This document shows, one piece after another, positions 25,601 through 40,600 of a stretch of DNA of 64,000 bases. This DNA comes from Clostridium sp. MCC353 (GTDB lineage Bacteria > Bacillota > Clostridia > Lachnospirales > Lachnospiraceae). Below the pieces are notes generated by a model. The model made no database searches and was not told the origin of the DNA. It saw only the letters and a program-made list of their open reading frames with translations. The stretch is from the NCBI RefSeq assembly GCF_018785315.1, contig NZ_WQPN01000033.1:1-64000 (forward strand), written 5' to 3'. The stretch's first letter is position 1. Each line of letters starts with the position of its first letter. The translations under genes and the position numbers were made by a program.

Positions 25601-28600
25601 GCCTTGCTGTATGGAAGAATTCCTCCATCCACATTTTCCTGAGGATTGATGGTGTCGGTATCGTAGGTGACTGCCTTCAATCCATCTTCAGTCTTAATTC
25701 CAACTGTCTTGATATTTACATGTTCTTCTCCGTCATCCGGATCCAGAACCGATGCCAGAATATAGATGGTATCTCCCACTCCGGCTCTCAAGTCTTCATA
25801 GCTGTGCATGAAGGCATCTTTATCCAGATCGCTCACATGATAGGATTTACCTTCTTGTGCGTCCATAGGATAATTATGCATTGGTGTGATTGTATACCGT
25901 GTCGGAAGATCCGGTATGCTCACCCGGTAGCCCATCAGATAAGTCTGATCCGGCTTGTCGTCGATCTTAACCGCCGTTTCTACCGGCAGGTTCCTGAACA
26001 GGTATTGGCCTGATTCAGTGGTTGTGGTCTCTAACACACCTTCCGTATATTCCGCATTGGAATCTGTGGCCAGAGTTGTGATCTCCCACTGGAACAGATC
26101 AGCCTTTTGGGCGTCCGCTATTTTGGATACCCGTTTCCACTGTCCGTTGCCTTCACTCTCATCGCCTTCCGGCAGCCAGATATATGGAATCAGCCTTACG
26201 TTGATATTTTCAACGCCTTTTTCATTATAGCCGGTGTCCATATTCTGTTCGAATATACCGTTCCGGTTTTCATCTTCCCAGATTGTACCGGAAATGATGT
26301 TGGCATCACCGTTTCTCAGACCCATATCCACTGTCGTATCCAGTTCATAGAGGTTATAGTACGGATTATCAGGATCCGTAATCAGTTTCCTCTCATTGGT
26401 ATCTGGATCAACCGGAATTTCCGCTGCAAACGGATTGGTGAATCCTTCTGCCTTCAAGTCATTTTTATCGTCATCCTCTGTCGGGACTTTGGCAAACGTC
26501 ATATACGTCGGTTTCCACATCGGATCGTATCTTTCGGTAATCATGAAGTAATATTCTCGGTCGTAAGTTCCGTCCTCTTTCAAACGGCTCGGCCGCATGT
26601 AATCAAATCTGTAATCACCGTTTTCATCGGTCTTGGTTACCATTGGCTTTCCATGCATATCTTTGGCAGGAACCGGATTGCCGGCACCATCTACCTCACC
26701 CTTTATAAAGGCTGTAACCTGAACATGTTCTTTGCCGACATGAGGTTCAATCGGGTTCTCTTTCTGGTAAATACTGTCTCGGTTCGTTTCATCATAAGAT
26801 GTCTTGGAATCATCCTGGTATTCATCGATCCAGACAGTTCCACCGTAGCGGACAGGTTTGCCGATACCAATATCACAGGATACGTACTGGCTGTCTCTGG
26901 ACTTAACCGCTGCCTCCACAGTAATCGGCTGAACAGTTTCAAATACAAGACTGGTAACTTCAATTTCTTTTTCATTCTCCAATACCGTATCTCCGGCCGC
27001 ATAAATCTTCATGTCGGAGCCGCGGACTACAGGAGTGCTGAGACCATAGTCTTTATATTTATCAGGTATTGTAAATCGTACCTTATAGGAGCCTGGTTTC
27101 AAGTTTGGAAGGATGTAATAACCCTGGTTTCCGAAGTAATCGGATTCTGAGGTATAGGAAACCGGACCGTAAGGTGATTTAATCTGCAGACCTTCAAAGT
27201 CTACTGCCGGTTCTCCCGTTTCATCATCCAGCACGGTGTAGAGCATATCCCCTGTCAAGTCATCCTTATGAGGTTCTGCTTCTACCGCCTGGCCATCCAT
27301 ATTAGAAAGATGTCCGCCAGGAGTTAAGAGCTGTACCAAAACTTGATTGATACCTGGGTCAGGAAGCAGATTGCCGTCTTTATCCGTTCCCCAGTCCGGT
27401 TCGTACCGGCCCGTATCTTCATTATAGGCTCTCTTAGGAATCATACGCGTGCGCAGGCTCTTGTTTTCATCAGGAATCTCATAAGAGATTTCATTCTGCA
27501 GGCCGTCGCTGTTATCATCCAGCCAGATATAATCTCCGATATATCCTCTGCCTTCCGGAGCGTTGACATATACCATCGCCTCGTTGGATTCTGCCGGATT
27601 CAGAGACTGCCAATATCTTACAAAGGTATTGACGGCGGCATAACTCCTTACCGTATTCCTTGCATTCTCTTCTTCCATGGAAACAGGCAGTGTTCCATAG
27701 TATACAGGCAGGTTCAGAGGAACCTTCTGGTCATATCTCAGAGTAAACTTCGTCTGGCCTTTCATCTCGAATTCATCATTGAAGTTCACTGCAACATACC
27801 GCAGGCCGCGTAAGACTTCTTCTGCTAATTCAGGATCATTTTCCTGAAGTTCCCTGATCTCATCAATCTTCACGTAATGGTCTTCCCAGTCATATCCATA
27901 GACCGGATACTGCTGAATCAAACCGGGGCTGACTGTTTCACCCCTGAATTTCTGACGCATTACATCATAATAATTGACACTGATTCGGTATTCAGGACTT
28001 GTGATCAGTTCCTGATCATTTATGCCCGGCCCGGTGATCGCACCGTCTTCCTTGCTTACAGGTCCTACATAAACCGTATAATCACTTGGGTCAACTTCAA
28101 ACTCATTCTTTCCTGACTGGCGGTACAGTTTATAGGATTTACTGCTTAAAATACTGAACGGACCCCACATGGATTTTCTCGGTACAGCTTTAATTCCACT
28201 CTGTGTCTGCAATCCAATAATCTTAGAATCTTCCGCTTCAGGAAGCAGGTCGAAGATCATCGGATCGTAATAGGAATTATCGTCCTTATCCTCAAAATAC
28301 GGTTTCTTATTCAATATTTCATTGCGGTAGTGATATCGTTCACCCTCTAAAACAGGAATCGGATATGTGAGTGCTCCTCCGTCCACATTTAACAGGGATT
28401 TTACAAGCTTGCTTCCCGCTGTTTCAGTTCCAGGTTCAAATTCAATCTCGCCTGACTGAACAATGATCATGTTATCCTGAGTTGATTTATCCTCATCGTA
28501 ATCATACTGGTCGGACGCTGTGTTGTACGGAATCTCTTCATCGCCTGCCGGCGGGTTCTTTTTCAGCGTTCCATAAGCATTAGTACTGTAAACGGATGTA

Positions 28601-31600
28601 ACCGTAGTCTTGGTTCCGTCTTTATTCTCATTGGTCGCAGTGATTCTGCCCAAGTATTCAATAATAATTCTGTCGCCCGGCATCAGCTGGCCGTCAAATT
28701 CAAAACGAACAAAACGTTCGCCGCTGGCTAAGGATTTACTGAATACTACGGAATCCTTAGGATCTTCCGTTCTCAGTTCAATCGACGTTTCTTCATTCTT
28801 AGCTCCGCCATCCAGAGATTCCACATGATAGGTCCAAAGCAGGGTTCTCTCTGTTGGATAGTCAAACTCGGTGGTATAATCATCATCCAGCGCGGTACCC
28901 TTCACCTTGTCATAAGGTACATACTCTAAGGAATCGATGGTGAAAATGGAAGGAACGGTTGCCGTAGTTGTCGGCTTATCCATAACATCCTCTTCATCAT
29001 GTTTTCCGTTGAGATGTTCATCATCCATATTGTCCAGTCTTAGTCTGAACTTCATGGTACGTCCCTTAGTGAGAACAGTAACGCCTCCCGATGTATCAAC
29101 CCAGTTATAATGTTCGATACCATCCATATCTCTGGAATACTTATAGTACTGATGGTTGAGGTAATGTTCCAGGATCGGAAGCTTCTGAACCATTCTGAAG
29201 CCTGCCCTCTTCTTGGAATCCAGCGCCTGAGTGCTTATGTCATCAAGCTGGGTGTAAAGCCTGTGATAATGTGAGGAATAGGAAATCGCTCCGCTGTCCG
29301 GCGTATTGGAATTCAGGTTAATCAATATGCCGTTGGTATATACGTCATCCACACCTTCCTTGTAGTCGGTAATGTGATACGGTTCCTGAGTGTTCAGATT
29401 GGTGTTTTCACCATTCTCATTCATTACAGCCTTCAGATCCGACATATTCTTTCTGTCTTTTCTCTTTTCCTTAGGCGTTCCGTCACTGTTAGGATCTGCA
29501 TCAATATCCAGCATGAAACCTTCCGGTATCGGATATTTCTCCGGATCGTCCGTGGTGATATGCCACAGAATCTGGTTCATATCCTGTCCCACCGTCTGCA
29601 ATTCGGAAGATGGAACCTCATATATCTTATTCTCCTCTACATCACTCTCGATAAGCTTATTCCATACTCTTGTGCCGTCCTCATACTCAGCGTCGACATC
29701 AAACTTTTCATCTATAGTCATACGCTGTTCTTTAGTCTTTGTTCGGCTGGAGTAATAAACAGTCACTTTCAAGTGCTTTTTAAGCTCATTTCTGTAAGCG
29801 TTTGACGCGGATGCTACAAATTCCGGCTGTTCTTTCTCATCGTAGACGAGACAAACTTCCTCTGGAATATACCATTTACCGGTTGAAATCTTCTTCACCG
29901 TATTCAGTACTTCTATCGCTCCAGGGTAATCTTTGTTCAGGTCATTGTACATTTCCGCCTTATTAATTACTGAATAAAGCGGCAGGTCATTTAACAAGTA
30001 TGCACTGGCCTGGTTGCCTGTTACGATTCTAGCCTCATCGATGTAAATATCAATCGGCGTAAGTGCTTTAAAGTCCGGAACAGTAAGGCTTCCGTTGCTC
30101 TGCAGCACAACCGGCTCATCCGTATTGATTCTGGAAATTCCTTCGGCTCTGGTTATCTTGAATCCAAACGCGCTGTCATATGCATAGCGTTCTTTTTCGC
30201 CTTCTTCCTTAACCTTCTGGTTCCAGTTGTCCTTATACGCATTCAGCCTTCTTTCTTCACTGCCCTTCACCGTCTTTCCGTCTGTCATGAATGCGTCCTG
30301 TTTAACAGTAATTCCGCCTGCTCCATCCACATAACGTTTTGTGTCTTCACCGCTGTAATAACGGATACTGTCTTTATTCTGTCCGCCTAACCGGTAATCG
30401 GCAAAGGTTTTATCAGTAATTTCTGAATAGTTGCCATCCAGACAATCCAAGTTAACAAATACTTTATTATAATAAGTATCTTTACTGAGTCCATCCTTAT
30501 CATAATCTTTATCGTCTGTAGGAACCGTATCCACACGGGTTCTGATCTTCAACGTGAAGTCTTCTCCCGCTTTCAGATATCCGGCTGGGTGTTTTCCACC
30601 GGCAATCTGTTTATAAGCATCTTCCTGACCGGACGCTCCCTCAAGAGTAGCGGGCGGGATCACGGTAATACTTACAAATTTCACCCGGTCGTGTCCGTCT
30701 TCCGGTTTCGGCTTCTCAGCGGAGTTGTCAATGATGGTCCATCCTGCGTCTTCTGCTTCTTTCTTCGTAAGCAGAGTACCATCTGAAGTTTCGATCATGA
30801 TTGCCCTGTCATAAGCCAGCGTACTTGGCAGATAGTCGGAGAATACAAATGCTCCATGTGCCACACTGCCGCTTTCAGACAGTTTCTGTGATCTCAGAAT
30901 CAGGTTATTCCTGTATTCTTCCTCCAGCTTCATCTGCTCTTCATAATCATCTTCATAATAGCCGGCTTCTGAAGGAATAGCTTTATCCAGTTTTCCGTAA
31001 GAGGTATCCCATTCGGAATCCGAAGCTTCATTCTTTACTTTCACACTATACCAAAGTCTTGTTCCATAAGTAATTTCATGGTCCGTAAGCTTCTTTAATA
31101 TTGTTTCAGTGTATGTATTTTCTTCGAAATCCGCTCCGCAGGAAGTCTTGCCAAATGCATGTTTTCCTTCCTTATAATCTTTATGGTTATGAATATCATT
31201 TCCATGGTAATCCGGGCTTTGATCCGCATCTCCTCCGATGTATCCTTCAGGGAGAATTCCCTTGGGATCTTCGTGAATCTGCTTATCCAAAGTGATTCTC
31301 GGATTTTTGGTTCTGATCTGCATAACATTGGATACAAACCTGTCGGCTACATTTTCGTTGTTCTCCGTGTAACCGGTAATTCGGTTTCCGTTAACGTCAA
31401 GTACTCCATAACTTACTTTTAAAGCGGTTCTGTCAGCGTAATCTTCCACGTTCAGACTAGGATCATCCTCCTGGCCGGCCGTCATTCTGCCGATCAGGCT
31501 TGGATCCTTGATTCTGCCGTTCATACCGGTGCTGTCCAAACGTTTATCATTGAGAACATGCTTTTCACCACAAATCGGGCACTCCAAATCGATCTGGCTG

Positions 31601-34600
31601 TATTTAATGGATTCTTCCCCTACATAATAAGGATTATAGCTGTGGGTTTCGGCCAGTTTCTCATCTGTAAAGAACTTGTATCCAGGAACCTTGCTTCCGG
31701 TAAAGCTGCGGTTCTGCTGCCATCTTTCCAGATAAGCATCGACTTTCTTACCGTCCTTATCCACTGCCTCAGGCATCTCAACCGCCATGGCATCAAACCT
31801 AATATTCAAGCGGTTGTTCCATTTTAAAGCAGGCGCATATGCGATGTTAAGCATATCTGTATATGTGAATTGATAATACGGACGCATAGTCCAATCGATT
31901 GAAGAATAGACCCTCATATATGGAACAAAGCGGACTAAATAACGGTTTACAGGATTTCCGTTCTCATCTTTATCGATGAATTGGATTTCTGTTATATATT
32001 TGTCCTTAGTTACTTCGCTGGCTGTGTTATCAACTGCCGGCTTGCCGTTTACCACATCTGTGACATCCAGTTCAAAGGAAATTCCTCTCTCCTTCACTTC
32101 CTGGCTTGTAAAGTCGATCAGTTTGCCGTCCTCACCCAAACCGTTGCGTGGATAAGGTACTCCGTTTGCATCCACAGGTACGATACCGTATGGCAGCAGG
32201 TCCGTGAATACCGGCATGGAGTAGTTTCCTTTGCCAGTCGCCCAATGACGGCTCGCATCAACAAGTGACGGTGGCAATATGGTGTAGTTAGTTTCACCGT
32301 TTATGTAGTGGATTTCATCATCGATCTCCTGCATCTGTTCCCAAACAAACTGGTTTTCAGCAAACATGCTTACTTTAAAGGTGCCGTCTTCCATCGCCTG
32401 ATAGAATTCATCGAACTTGCTCTCCCCATACTTATTATGAAGAGCCGCATCCTCGCTGCCATCCACTTCAGACCAATGTCTGATTAACGGGCTCTTAACT
32501 TTGGCTTCCGTACCGCTGACCGCGTACTTTCTGTTATTTCCAGTTCCATCTCCCACTGGGATATAGTTAATATATTCCTGATCCGGGATATGCGGGTTAA
32601 CAATCAGCTTCTGACCATCATTTCCTGTAGTCATTCCGTCAATATAAGTTCCGCAAAGCTGGTTCCGGTAATCAAAATACATCACATTTGGAGAATAGAA
32701 CTGCGGTTTCATATAAAGGTAATTAACTGGATAACCATAAGAACCTTTATAATTCTGAATTTTATCCATTCCATAAGTCTGGCTGTGAAGCTGGCTGTAA
32801 TTACCCATCTTGATAATATCGCCGCGCCAATGGTTCCTGTCATAAATCTGGTAGTAATCCTCATTGCGAATGCCTGTGTCAGGTTCCGTATCGTCTTTCT
32901 TCTCAGTATATGGAGCTACATATAAGGTGTCATGATACAGATCGTTCTCACTCTGTCCATAGACAACACATCCAATATCCACATACATCTGATAATGGTC
33001 TTCATCATCACCTCTGTTCCACCATTTTGTCAGCGGATCTTTTACGGTAATTTCAACTACCCACGGCTTCATGATATCATCAGCGCTGTAAGTATACATC
33101 TTACCATCGTAAAATTCTGCCGCCATCTGCGGATCCATCGGTGAATTAGCTGCCAAATGATTCGTCTGGTCCACACCATTTTCAACCAGTTCCATGTTCG
33201 GAGACTGAATGATTCTGACTTCAAACATTTCAGGATCCAGTTTTTCACCAAGATTAGGATTAATGCTGGTGCCTCCCATTCGAACGTCAATCTGTGACTT
33301 ATCCAGACCATTTTCCGTACTGTCTGAACCTGGGCGTCCCAGTAATGGCATTACGCCTCTTGGGAGCACATAGGTGAATACTACTCCATCCAAATCCCAG
33401 TCGCCATAGTTTGCCGCATACAGACGGGCTATATACGTTTCACCGAACTGGAAGCTTCTGGTCGGAGACATCTGCCGTTCATAGGAAGTGTTAACACTGC
33501 CCGGAGCCTGATCGGTTAAATTCAGATCATAAAGCGCCACAGCAGGATATTCCGTACGACTCACGTTTCTGTCTCTTGTCTTGTTGTTATAGAAAGTATC
33601 CGGCAGGAACTGGCTGGTTCCATAGAGCCATGCTTTCTGAAGATGCAGGCTGTTGGAAGCCCAAATCATGTTTTCCGGCTTCTCGGATTGTACCAAACCG
33701 CCTTCCCAGTTCTCGATGGTATTATAAGTACGTTCTTTCAAAACATCCTTATAATAATCTCTGTAGTGGAAATAGTATCTGCTGTTGATACGATAGTTTC
33801 CATAAAGCGGTTCCGGACGTCCATTGTTATCATCATAATAACGGTTGTTATCCATAAGGTCTTTGCCTGAATCGTGATTATTGACGTCGGTCAGACCATT
33901 GGTTTCAGCTAATTTAACAATTACCCTCTGCCGTATGGAACTGTCCATATCACAATCCCATGCCTTGCCGTTGGCTCCGCTGCCATAATGGCTGTTAGAA
34001 CCTTTATCGGATGTCATTTCCGCATTTCCATAAGCGCCAGGCATATATGCCATGGATTCACCCAGGAATTCACTTCTATGGATCATCATATCATCATGAT
34101 ATACTTTAGCGTCTTCCAGTTTTTCATATGGAATGAACTCCTTCACCCTTCCGCCTTCTCTGAGACCGGTTACCGCTACATCGTGAATCAGGTTATCCAT
34201 ATCCATCATCTTGGTTTTGGTATCATCGATAGACGGATATACCACATTATCATTTGTGTAAGCGGTGTATCCAGTATAGCTGGTATAGCCATACTGTCCA
34301 AAGCTTGGAAGGTAAGCGCCGTTGTTCTCATAAGGAAGTTCTGCAATCTGCACTCTTGGAAGACCGTTCTGCTTCGCTTCCACAGGGTAGATCAGTTCGA
34401 TCTGTTCGCCCGGAAGCAGAGCTGCCGTGTTTTCCTTTGTTTCATCTGCATTATCAAACTTATAAGTGTAGACGAAATAGGTGGTTTCATCCGTTGCCAC
34501 ATCATTTGTCAGGCTGACGGTCTTGTTGTTTCCAACTGAGAACGCTTTATTCAGTTTATCATTCTCAATGGTGAACGCACCGCCGATATCCTTCTCTTTC

Positions 34601-37600
34601 ACCTGGTAAACCGTAACAATCGGTTCTGCCCAGGTCGGATCAGTCTTATCCTTGATGGTTCCGTCTGCACGGTACCACTTAATGTTGAAGTCATCCGGCA
34701 GGGTCACTTTTGTCGGATTCGACGGGTCTTCACTGACGTTCAGTCCCATCTTTCCTGGCATAATCACATAAGATGCAGGCACCTTATCTATGATGGTTGG
34801 ACTGTAAAGTTCGCCGGTTGCAAGGCTTCCATAAGGATCATTAATGGAACATGCCTTTTTGGAATCCTGCTCCTCGCGGTTCAGCGCCAGCAAGGTAACT
34901 TTATTCCAAATCTTCTGTTTCGGCCGGTATCCCTTGATCGTAAATACTTCGTTTTCAGGCATCATCTCGCCCTTTGAAGAAGCTTCCGCAAACAACTTCA
35001 ACTGTGCCGCTGTCTTGGCATTGGTGACCTTATCCTCTTCAATGTCATTGACACCCTTGATCAGGTATTGTTCTTCCGCATAATCCTTCACAGCAAATGA
35101 CTGGCTGTCTAATACTACCTGCGGCAGTCTGCGCCTTACGGTCAGTTCTGATTTTCCGCTGATCTGGTAGCGGTAGGAATCCACCTCTCCCTCATCATCC
35201 AGGCTCAAGTGGTCATGCCGCCAGTATCCGGTAATGCCTACTGCCAAAACTCTGGTGTATTGGTAGCTGGAACCGTTGTGCTGCTGGTTATTATCCGCGT
35301 ATTTCGCAATACCGATGATCTCAACCGGATCCATAGTCAGATAAGTTTCCTTATTGTCTTCTTCCGGTTCTCCGTAGGCCGCTATGTTGGAATATCTCCA
35401 TTTGAATCTGGCAATCTGGTATGTGTCGATAGGCTCTGTATCTTCTTTAGGCTGTCCGTTTGCATCTAAATCGGTCAGCTTGTAGCCGTCTCCATTCACT
35501 TCAATCCAGAAGTCATTATAGCTCTTTGTCCACGGATCTTCGTCACTGCCGTCGGATTCCAGATTATCACGCAGGTCATCTCTCAACTGTACAAAATATC
35601 TGGCCTCCTGATTCTTCTCAGCATTGGAATTGGTAGCATACATAACCTTAGGAATCTCATTCATGAAGAATCCCTGCTGATCCAATGCCTTGTTTCCGGT
35701 CACCTGAGTCCGATGATTGACATCGGAATAGCCATTATAATCATAGTTATTGCCGATAAAATCTGCCATTACATCGAATTCATCGATATCGTGACGGACA
35801 TCATTACGGATCATACCATTGGTGGCTTCTTTTGCATTAAAACCGTTCTCACCTTTTACATATGGCTCGCCAACTGTCAGCTTAGCCTCTGCTCCATCCA
35901 CGTTATTCTCCATATATAAAGTGGATTTAATCGGGATTTCAGGTTTATAGGTCTTCGCACCATAGGATTTCACCCATGCCTGGGTTGTTTTTCTGTCCAC
36001 ATCTGACTCTTCCGTCAGGTTAATGCCGGCTTTCACCGCATTGTACTCTACCGTGCTGTCGTCCTTTTTAACTTCTTCTACGATTTCCTTGATACGGTCC
36101 ATATCATCGTCAAATGAGATGTTGGATTTATCTCCCGTCCTGTCATCGTTTCCGAAGTAAAATGGTTCATATCCATGAGCCGGAAGGGCTCCGATATAAA
36201 CGTTGGATTCCTCGATCTCCCGACCGCGGTAATCCACAGGCTTTCCTTCTTCGTCCGTAAAGTCATCCTCTACTTCCAGCACCACCATGATGCGGATTCC
36301 CTGATTGATCGGAATGACCGCATTATCAAATCTCCAGACGATATCTGTGGTTATATCCTCCTGCTGTGCCGGTTCATATACCGGAGCAGACCGCAGGAAT
36401 GTCGGTTTATTAATCGGCTGCTGGTCTTTGTTTTTGCTGACCTTATCCACCAGTTCCGTATCATGAGGCAGACGTTTAAATACAACATCTCCGTCCTCTG
36501 TTACTTCTCTTGTAGAAGGATCATATGCAATCAACTGGATTCTGTCTTCCGGAACGGTTACATCTGTTTCCGGTTCTGTCACCAGAGGATCTTTGTCTTC
36601 CGGATACTTCACTTCTGCGCCGTTAATATATGGCACCTGGTATCCGCGGTAAACCATCTCAGGTTCGTCTTCCGTACCTTCTTTATAGATCGGTTCCGCA
36701 TCCACCGTATAGCCTTCTGCCTCACCCATGCCGTAGCTGGTTTCCGGCAGATAAATCCATCTTGCAATTCTGGTTCCTTCCGGAGCCTTAAACCGGATAA
36801 CCGGCTGGTTCCAGGAACAGGTCGCACGTTCCGGATCTTTTTCGTTAATAACGGTGATGAAGTAGTTAAATCTGTCTCCAGGCACCAGGTTACGGACGTT
36901 TACCTGGTAATCAGGTTTCCTCGGATCGTAATCAAACTCATCCGGATCATCCTGTTTGTTATAGTCACCTGTCATCGGCCGGTTCTTTTCATCTTTATCC
37001 GGTGCGTCAGGATCAATCTCTTCCAATCCGGCGTCTTTATATGGAAGCCGGTTTACTGCGATCTCCAGCCTGGTAGCCCGGTTATAGAAATCGAGTATAC
37101 GGCTGTCCCTCACAGTGAGGTATTTCGTCTGGAATTCGGAGCCTTTTCCACTGGCCTGCTGTTCCGGATTCTTGGTTTCTGTCATATTGATGACATGAAT
37201 GCCTGCTGCCTGAACGGTCAGGGAAACGTAATCTTTTACGGCATCTTTCAGTCTCAGCGTAAACTGGTCGGTATCAATGGATGGCAGGGAATTGTAAGTC
37301 TCAGTCCACGGCATGCGGTTCTCCCATGTCTCTTCAACCTGTGCATCGCTTTCCGTTGCATTGCTGTCGGTTGCCTTCCTGAACTTCTCATCCTTTCTCC
37401 TGTCTACGAAAACACCTTCCATCATGATATCGATTGGAAGCTTATCCTTAGGAGTGATTTCTACCTTCTTACCATCCTTTTCTTCGAAGGCTCTCTTACC
37501 TGTCAGAGTTGACTCCGGCTGGAAATAACGGGTCTTATTCTTCTCATAATCCACAAGCCACTTGCTCTTAACGCGGATATGATAATTATAAGAAGCTATG

Positions 37601-40600
37601 TAATTCTGGAGGTAAATCCGCTCCACTCCGGTTTCAGGCTCTACATAAGGCATTTCGATCGGTTTCAATACTCCATCAAAGAACATCTTCTCAAGATCGA
37701 TCACATAATACTTATGGGCATATATATCACCCTCTTCTGCAAACCTAAGCAGTTCTTTATTGCCCTCTTCCGCAGCTTTTTCGGCCTCTTCCATAGTCGG
37801 TACCAGATGCATATACTCGCTGTGTACAAATCTGTCGATTCCCTCTGTCTCCTTGACACCTTCTTTTACTTCAAGGAGTTCCACCTTGTTCTTCGGGTCA
37901 GGATCAGGAACCACTTTGTACTCCCGCTTATTGCCGACACTGGTTTCTCCGTCTTTGATCTTCTCCAATTTACCCATAGTCAGGGTCAGGCGGTCTGCCT
38001 CAAAACTGTAATCGTCATACGGTCCTTTATCGATAAACTGAGCCGGTATCCAGATCTTCTCCAGGCGGTATCCGTCAGGAAGATCATTGATATAGTTCAT
38101 ATCCTTATAATAAGCCGTATTCTCATATTCCGGATTCTTTATCGGATTTCCGGTTGGATCCAGTTTAATGCTGCCATCCGCAGTAGTCAGATAGCGGTCC
38201 TGCTTCTTAGTGGTGTTCTCAGCCCAGATACGGTAACGCAGCTTCATCGGCGACTTATTATCACCTGCGAAGTCGTACACCCGTGTCATCTCCGGATCGT
38301 CCATGGTATCGATGTTAACCTTTGCGGCTGGCTGAACATATTGAGCCCACCAGTAGGCATCATCGTTCTTAACGATAGGAGCTCCCAGTTTATATTTGTC
38401 ATCCGTATCTTTGTCATCAAATCCCCAGAAGTTTCTATTAATGAACTCTTCGGCAGACATCGGTTCACTAATCATCTTGTTATAAGCGGTCTTATAGAAC
38501 TTGGCCTCTACGCTGTTCACCTTGCTCGGTTCCGCGCTGAGATTCTTCATGCGGTTTATGATATCTTGGGAGCGCTGTTGCTGTACCCGGGCAGTCGTCC
38601 ATGCGCTGCTGCCGGACAAAAATCTGTTGCTGTCATAGCTCTTCCAAATATCGTTGGCCGGTTCATAGAAGTCAACAATGATATCATTGATATTACCCCA
38701 GATATAGAAGTCCGGAGCCGCACCGTTATCATCTCTGTGCACGCCGTTAAATTCACTTGCGTTATCACCATTTCCAGGTATATTCACAGCGGTGAAGGTA
38801 ACCTTAACGGGATACTCGTTTTTCTTAACTTCAATCACGTTGGTTGCCGCCACGATGGAATCGTTGAATTCATCGTTGGACATCACTTCCGTGATATCAT
38901 CTCCAGCCAGCAATGCATTGCTCTGGGTAGCGGTCATGTCTGTCAGATCAGCTCTCATATCATCATAATGGAAATAAATCTTTCCTGCTCCGGCCTTATT
39001 ATAGGTCTCGGAAACGCTTGGCATGATGATTGGCTTGCCTTCTTCATCAACTTCCACTCCATCTCCAGGCACTGCTGCACTGAATAAGGAAATGCTGCCG
39101 CGGGCTCTCGGATTGGATCCTGCCTCCGCGCTGTGTTTCTGTGTATTGCCGTAAATAGCTCCTCTCGGGACTTTTACAGTTCTGGTAGATGTGGTTCCGT
39201 CTGTATTTCTGGTTTCCAGATCAACGGTTACGGATTCCACATATGGAATCATGCTAGGAGCAACTTCCAGATATCTGGTGAAGAAGCCCTTATACCATCC
39301 GTCTTCTCTCGTTATGGCCGGAAGAGTATCTTCGATTTCCACGCGGTCGATATGGGAGTACTTTCCTGCCCACTCATCGAGCATAGGCATTTCGAGGACT
39401 GGAGCATAACTTCTGATGTAGAGGAACCAATAGCTCGTATTGCTGCAGGTCCAACTGTAGTTGTAGCCATAATGAGTATGACCATGAGACTTATAACCCC
39501 CTTGTGAAGCAGCAGTAAATCCGCCCTTCCAATAAGATTCCCATCCCGGAGTATAATTATGGTTCTTCTCGATACTATTCGGATGAGCCACCTGGCCGAT
39601 CTTCAAAGTGTATGGCCTTAAATCATTATAATTGGCCATATTCTTCAAACCAGCGTAAGTTGTCGTATAAGAATCATTCCATACGGAACTGTCATACCAC
39701 TTGTTATCAAGGCTGTTGTTATTGATTACCAAACTTCCCTTTGCATCACGAATCGGGTCACCGTCCGCATCACGGACATATCCATTTCCGTCTCCGATTC
39801 CCACATCCATAAGGTTATCTGCATTCTTGACATTGATGATAGCCCGGTCTCTCAAATACCTGCTGTGCCATTCATCCCAATGCTGATAAGCTGTACAGTA
39901 ATAATACTGATCGTAATATCCATGGCGGAGATCGCTACTATGGCCACAACGGTTTACTGTACCTTCAGACCAGAAACTTCGGCCGCCTTCATATACTGCA
40001 TGTGTGAAATAATTATAATATCTGCGGTAAGACCAGTTGCTCTGCAGATGTTCCTGCGCTGCTGTAGCCCTAGAATCATCAGCCAGTACATCCCCGGCCT
40101 TTACTCCGGTATCCTTCCTCGGTTTGGATACCCGGTTCTCCGGGTCTACCATCTGTTTTCCAACCAGTGCATCCCTGTCTTCACCCAGAATCTCTTCTTC
40201 ATCCCGGTTATCAAACTGTTTGCCCAGCTCAATGGAAGTGGTTAAATTCGCTTCCTGCTGTCCCAGTTTAATCACTCGTCCCGTGATCTCTATAGAATGT
40301 CTGGTATCCTGCTTCACCTTGGAGTTGAGATTAATCTTACCAGGATGTATATCATTATAATTAGAAGCTTCATAGCTGTTCTGTCCCATGGTCTTCCACC
40401 AGGTTGCATCCAGATCATCTCTGGCCGCCTGGGAATCGATCCATTCTTCATACCAGGTTCCTTCATCAGCCAGAAGTCTCTGCCACTGATCGGAGCTGTT
40501 TAACGCTGCCGGATCCTGGTTGATGCTCATGTGGATGGTTACAGATTTAATATCTCCCTTGGTTACATTAATTGACGGCGGCCTGTAATACGGAGTCGCA

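Noticed and set aside
36175-39087. Long plus-strand open frames (up to about 500 codons) opposite the giant gene
   Set aside because: They lie antisense to a continuous coding frame with clear protein domains, have no good ribosome binding sites, and read as arginine/isoleucine-rich shadow translations.
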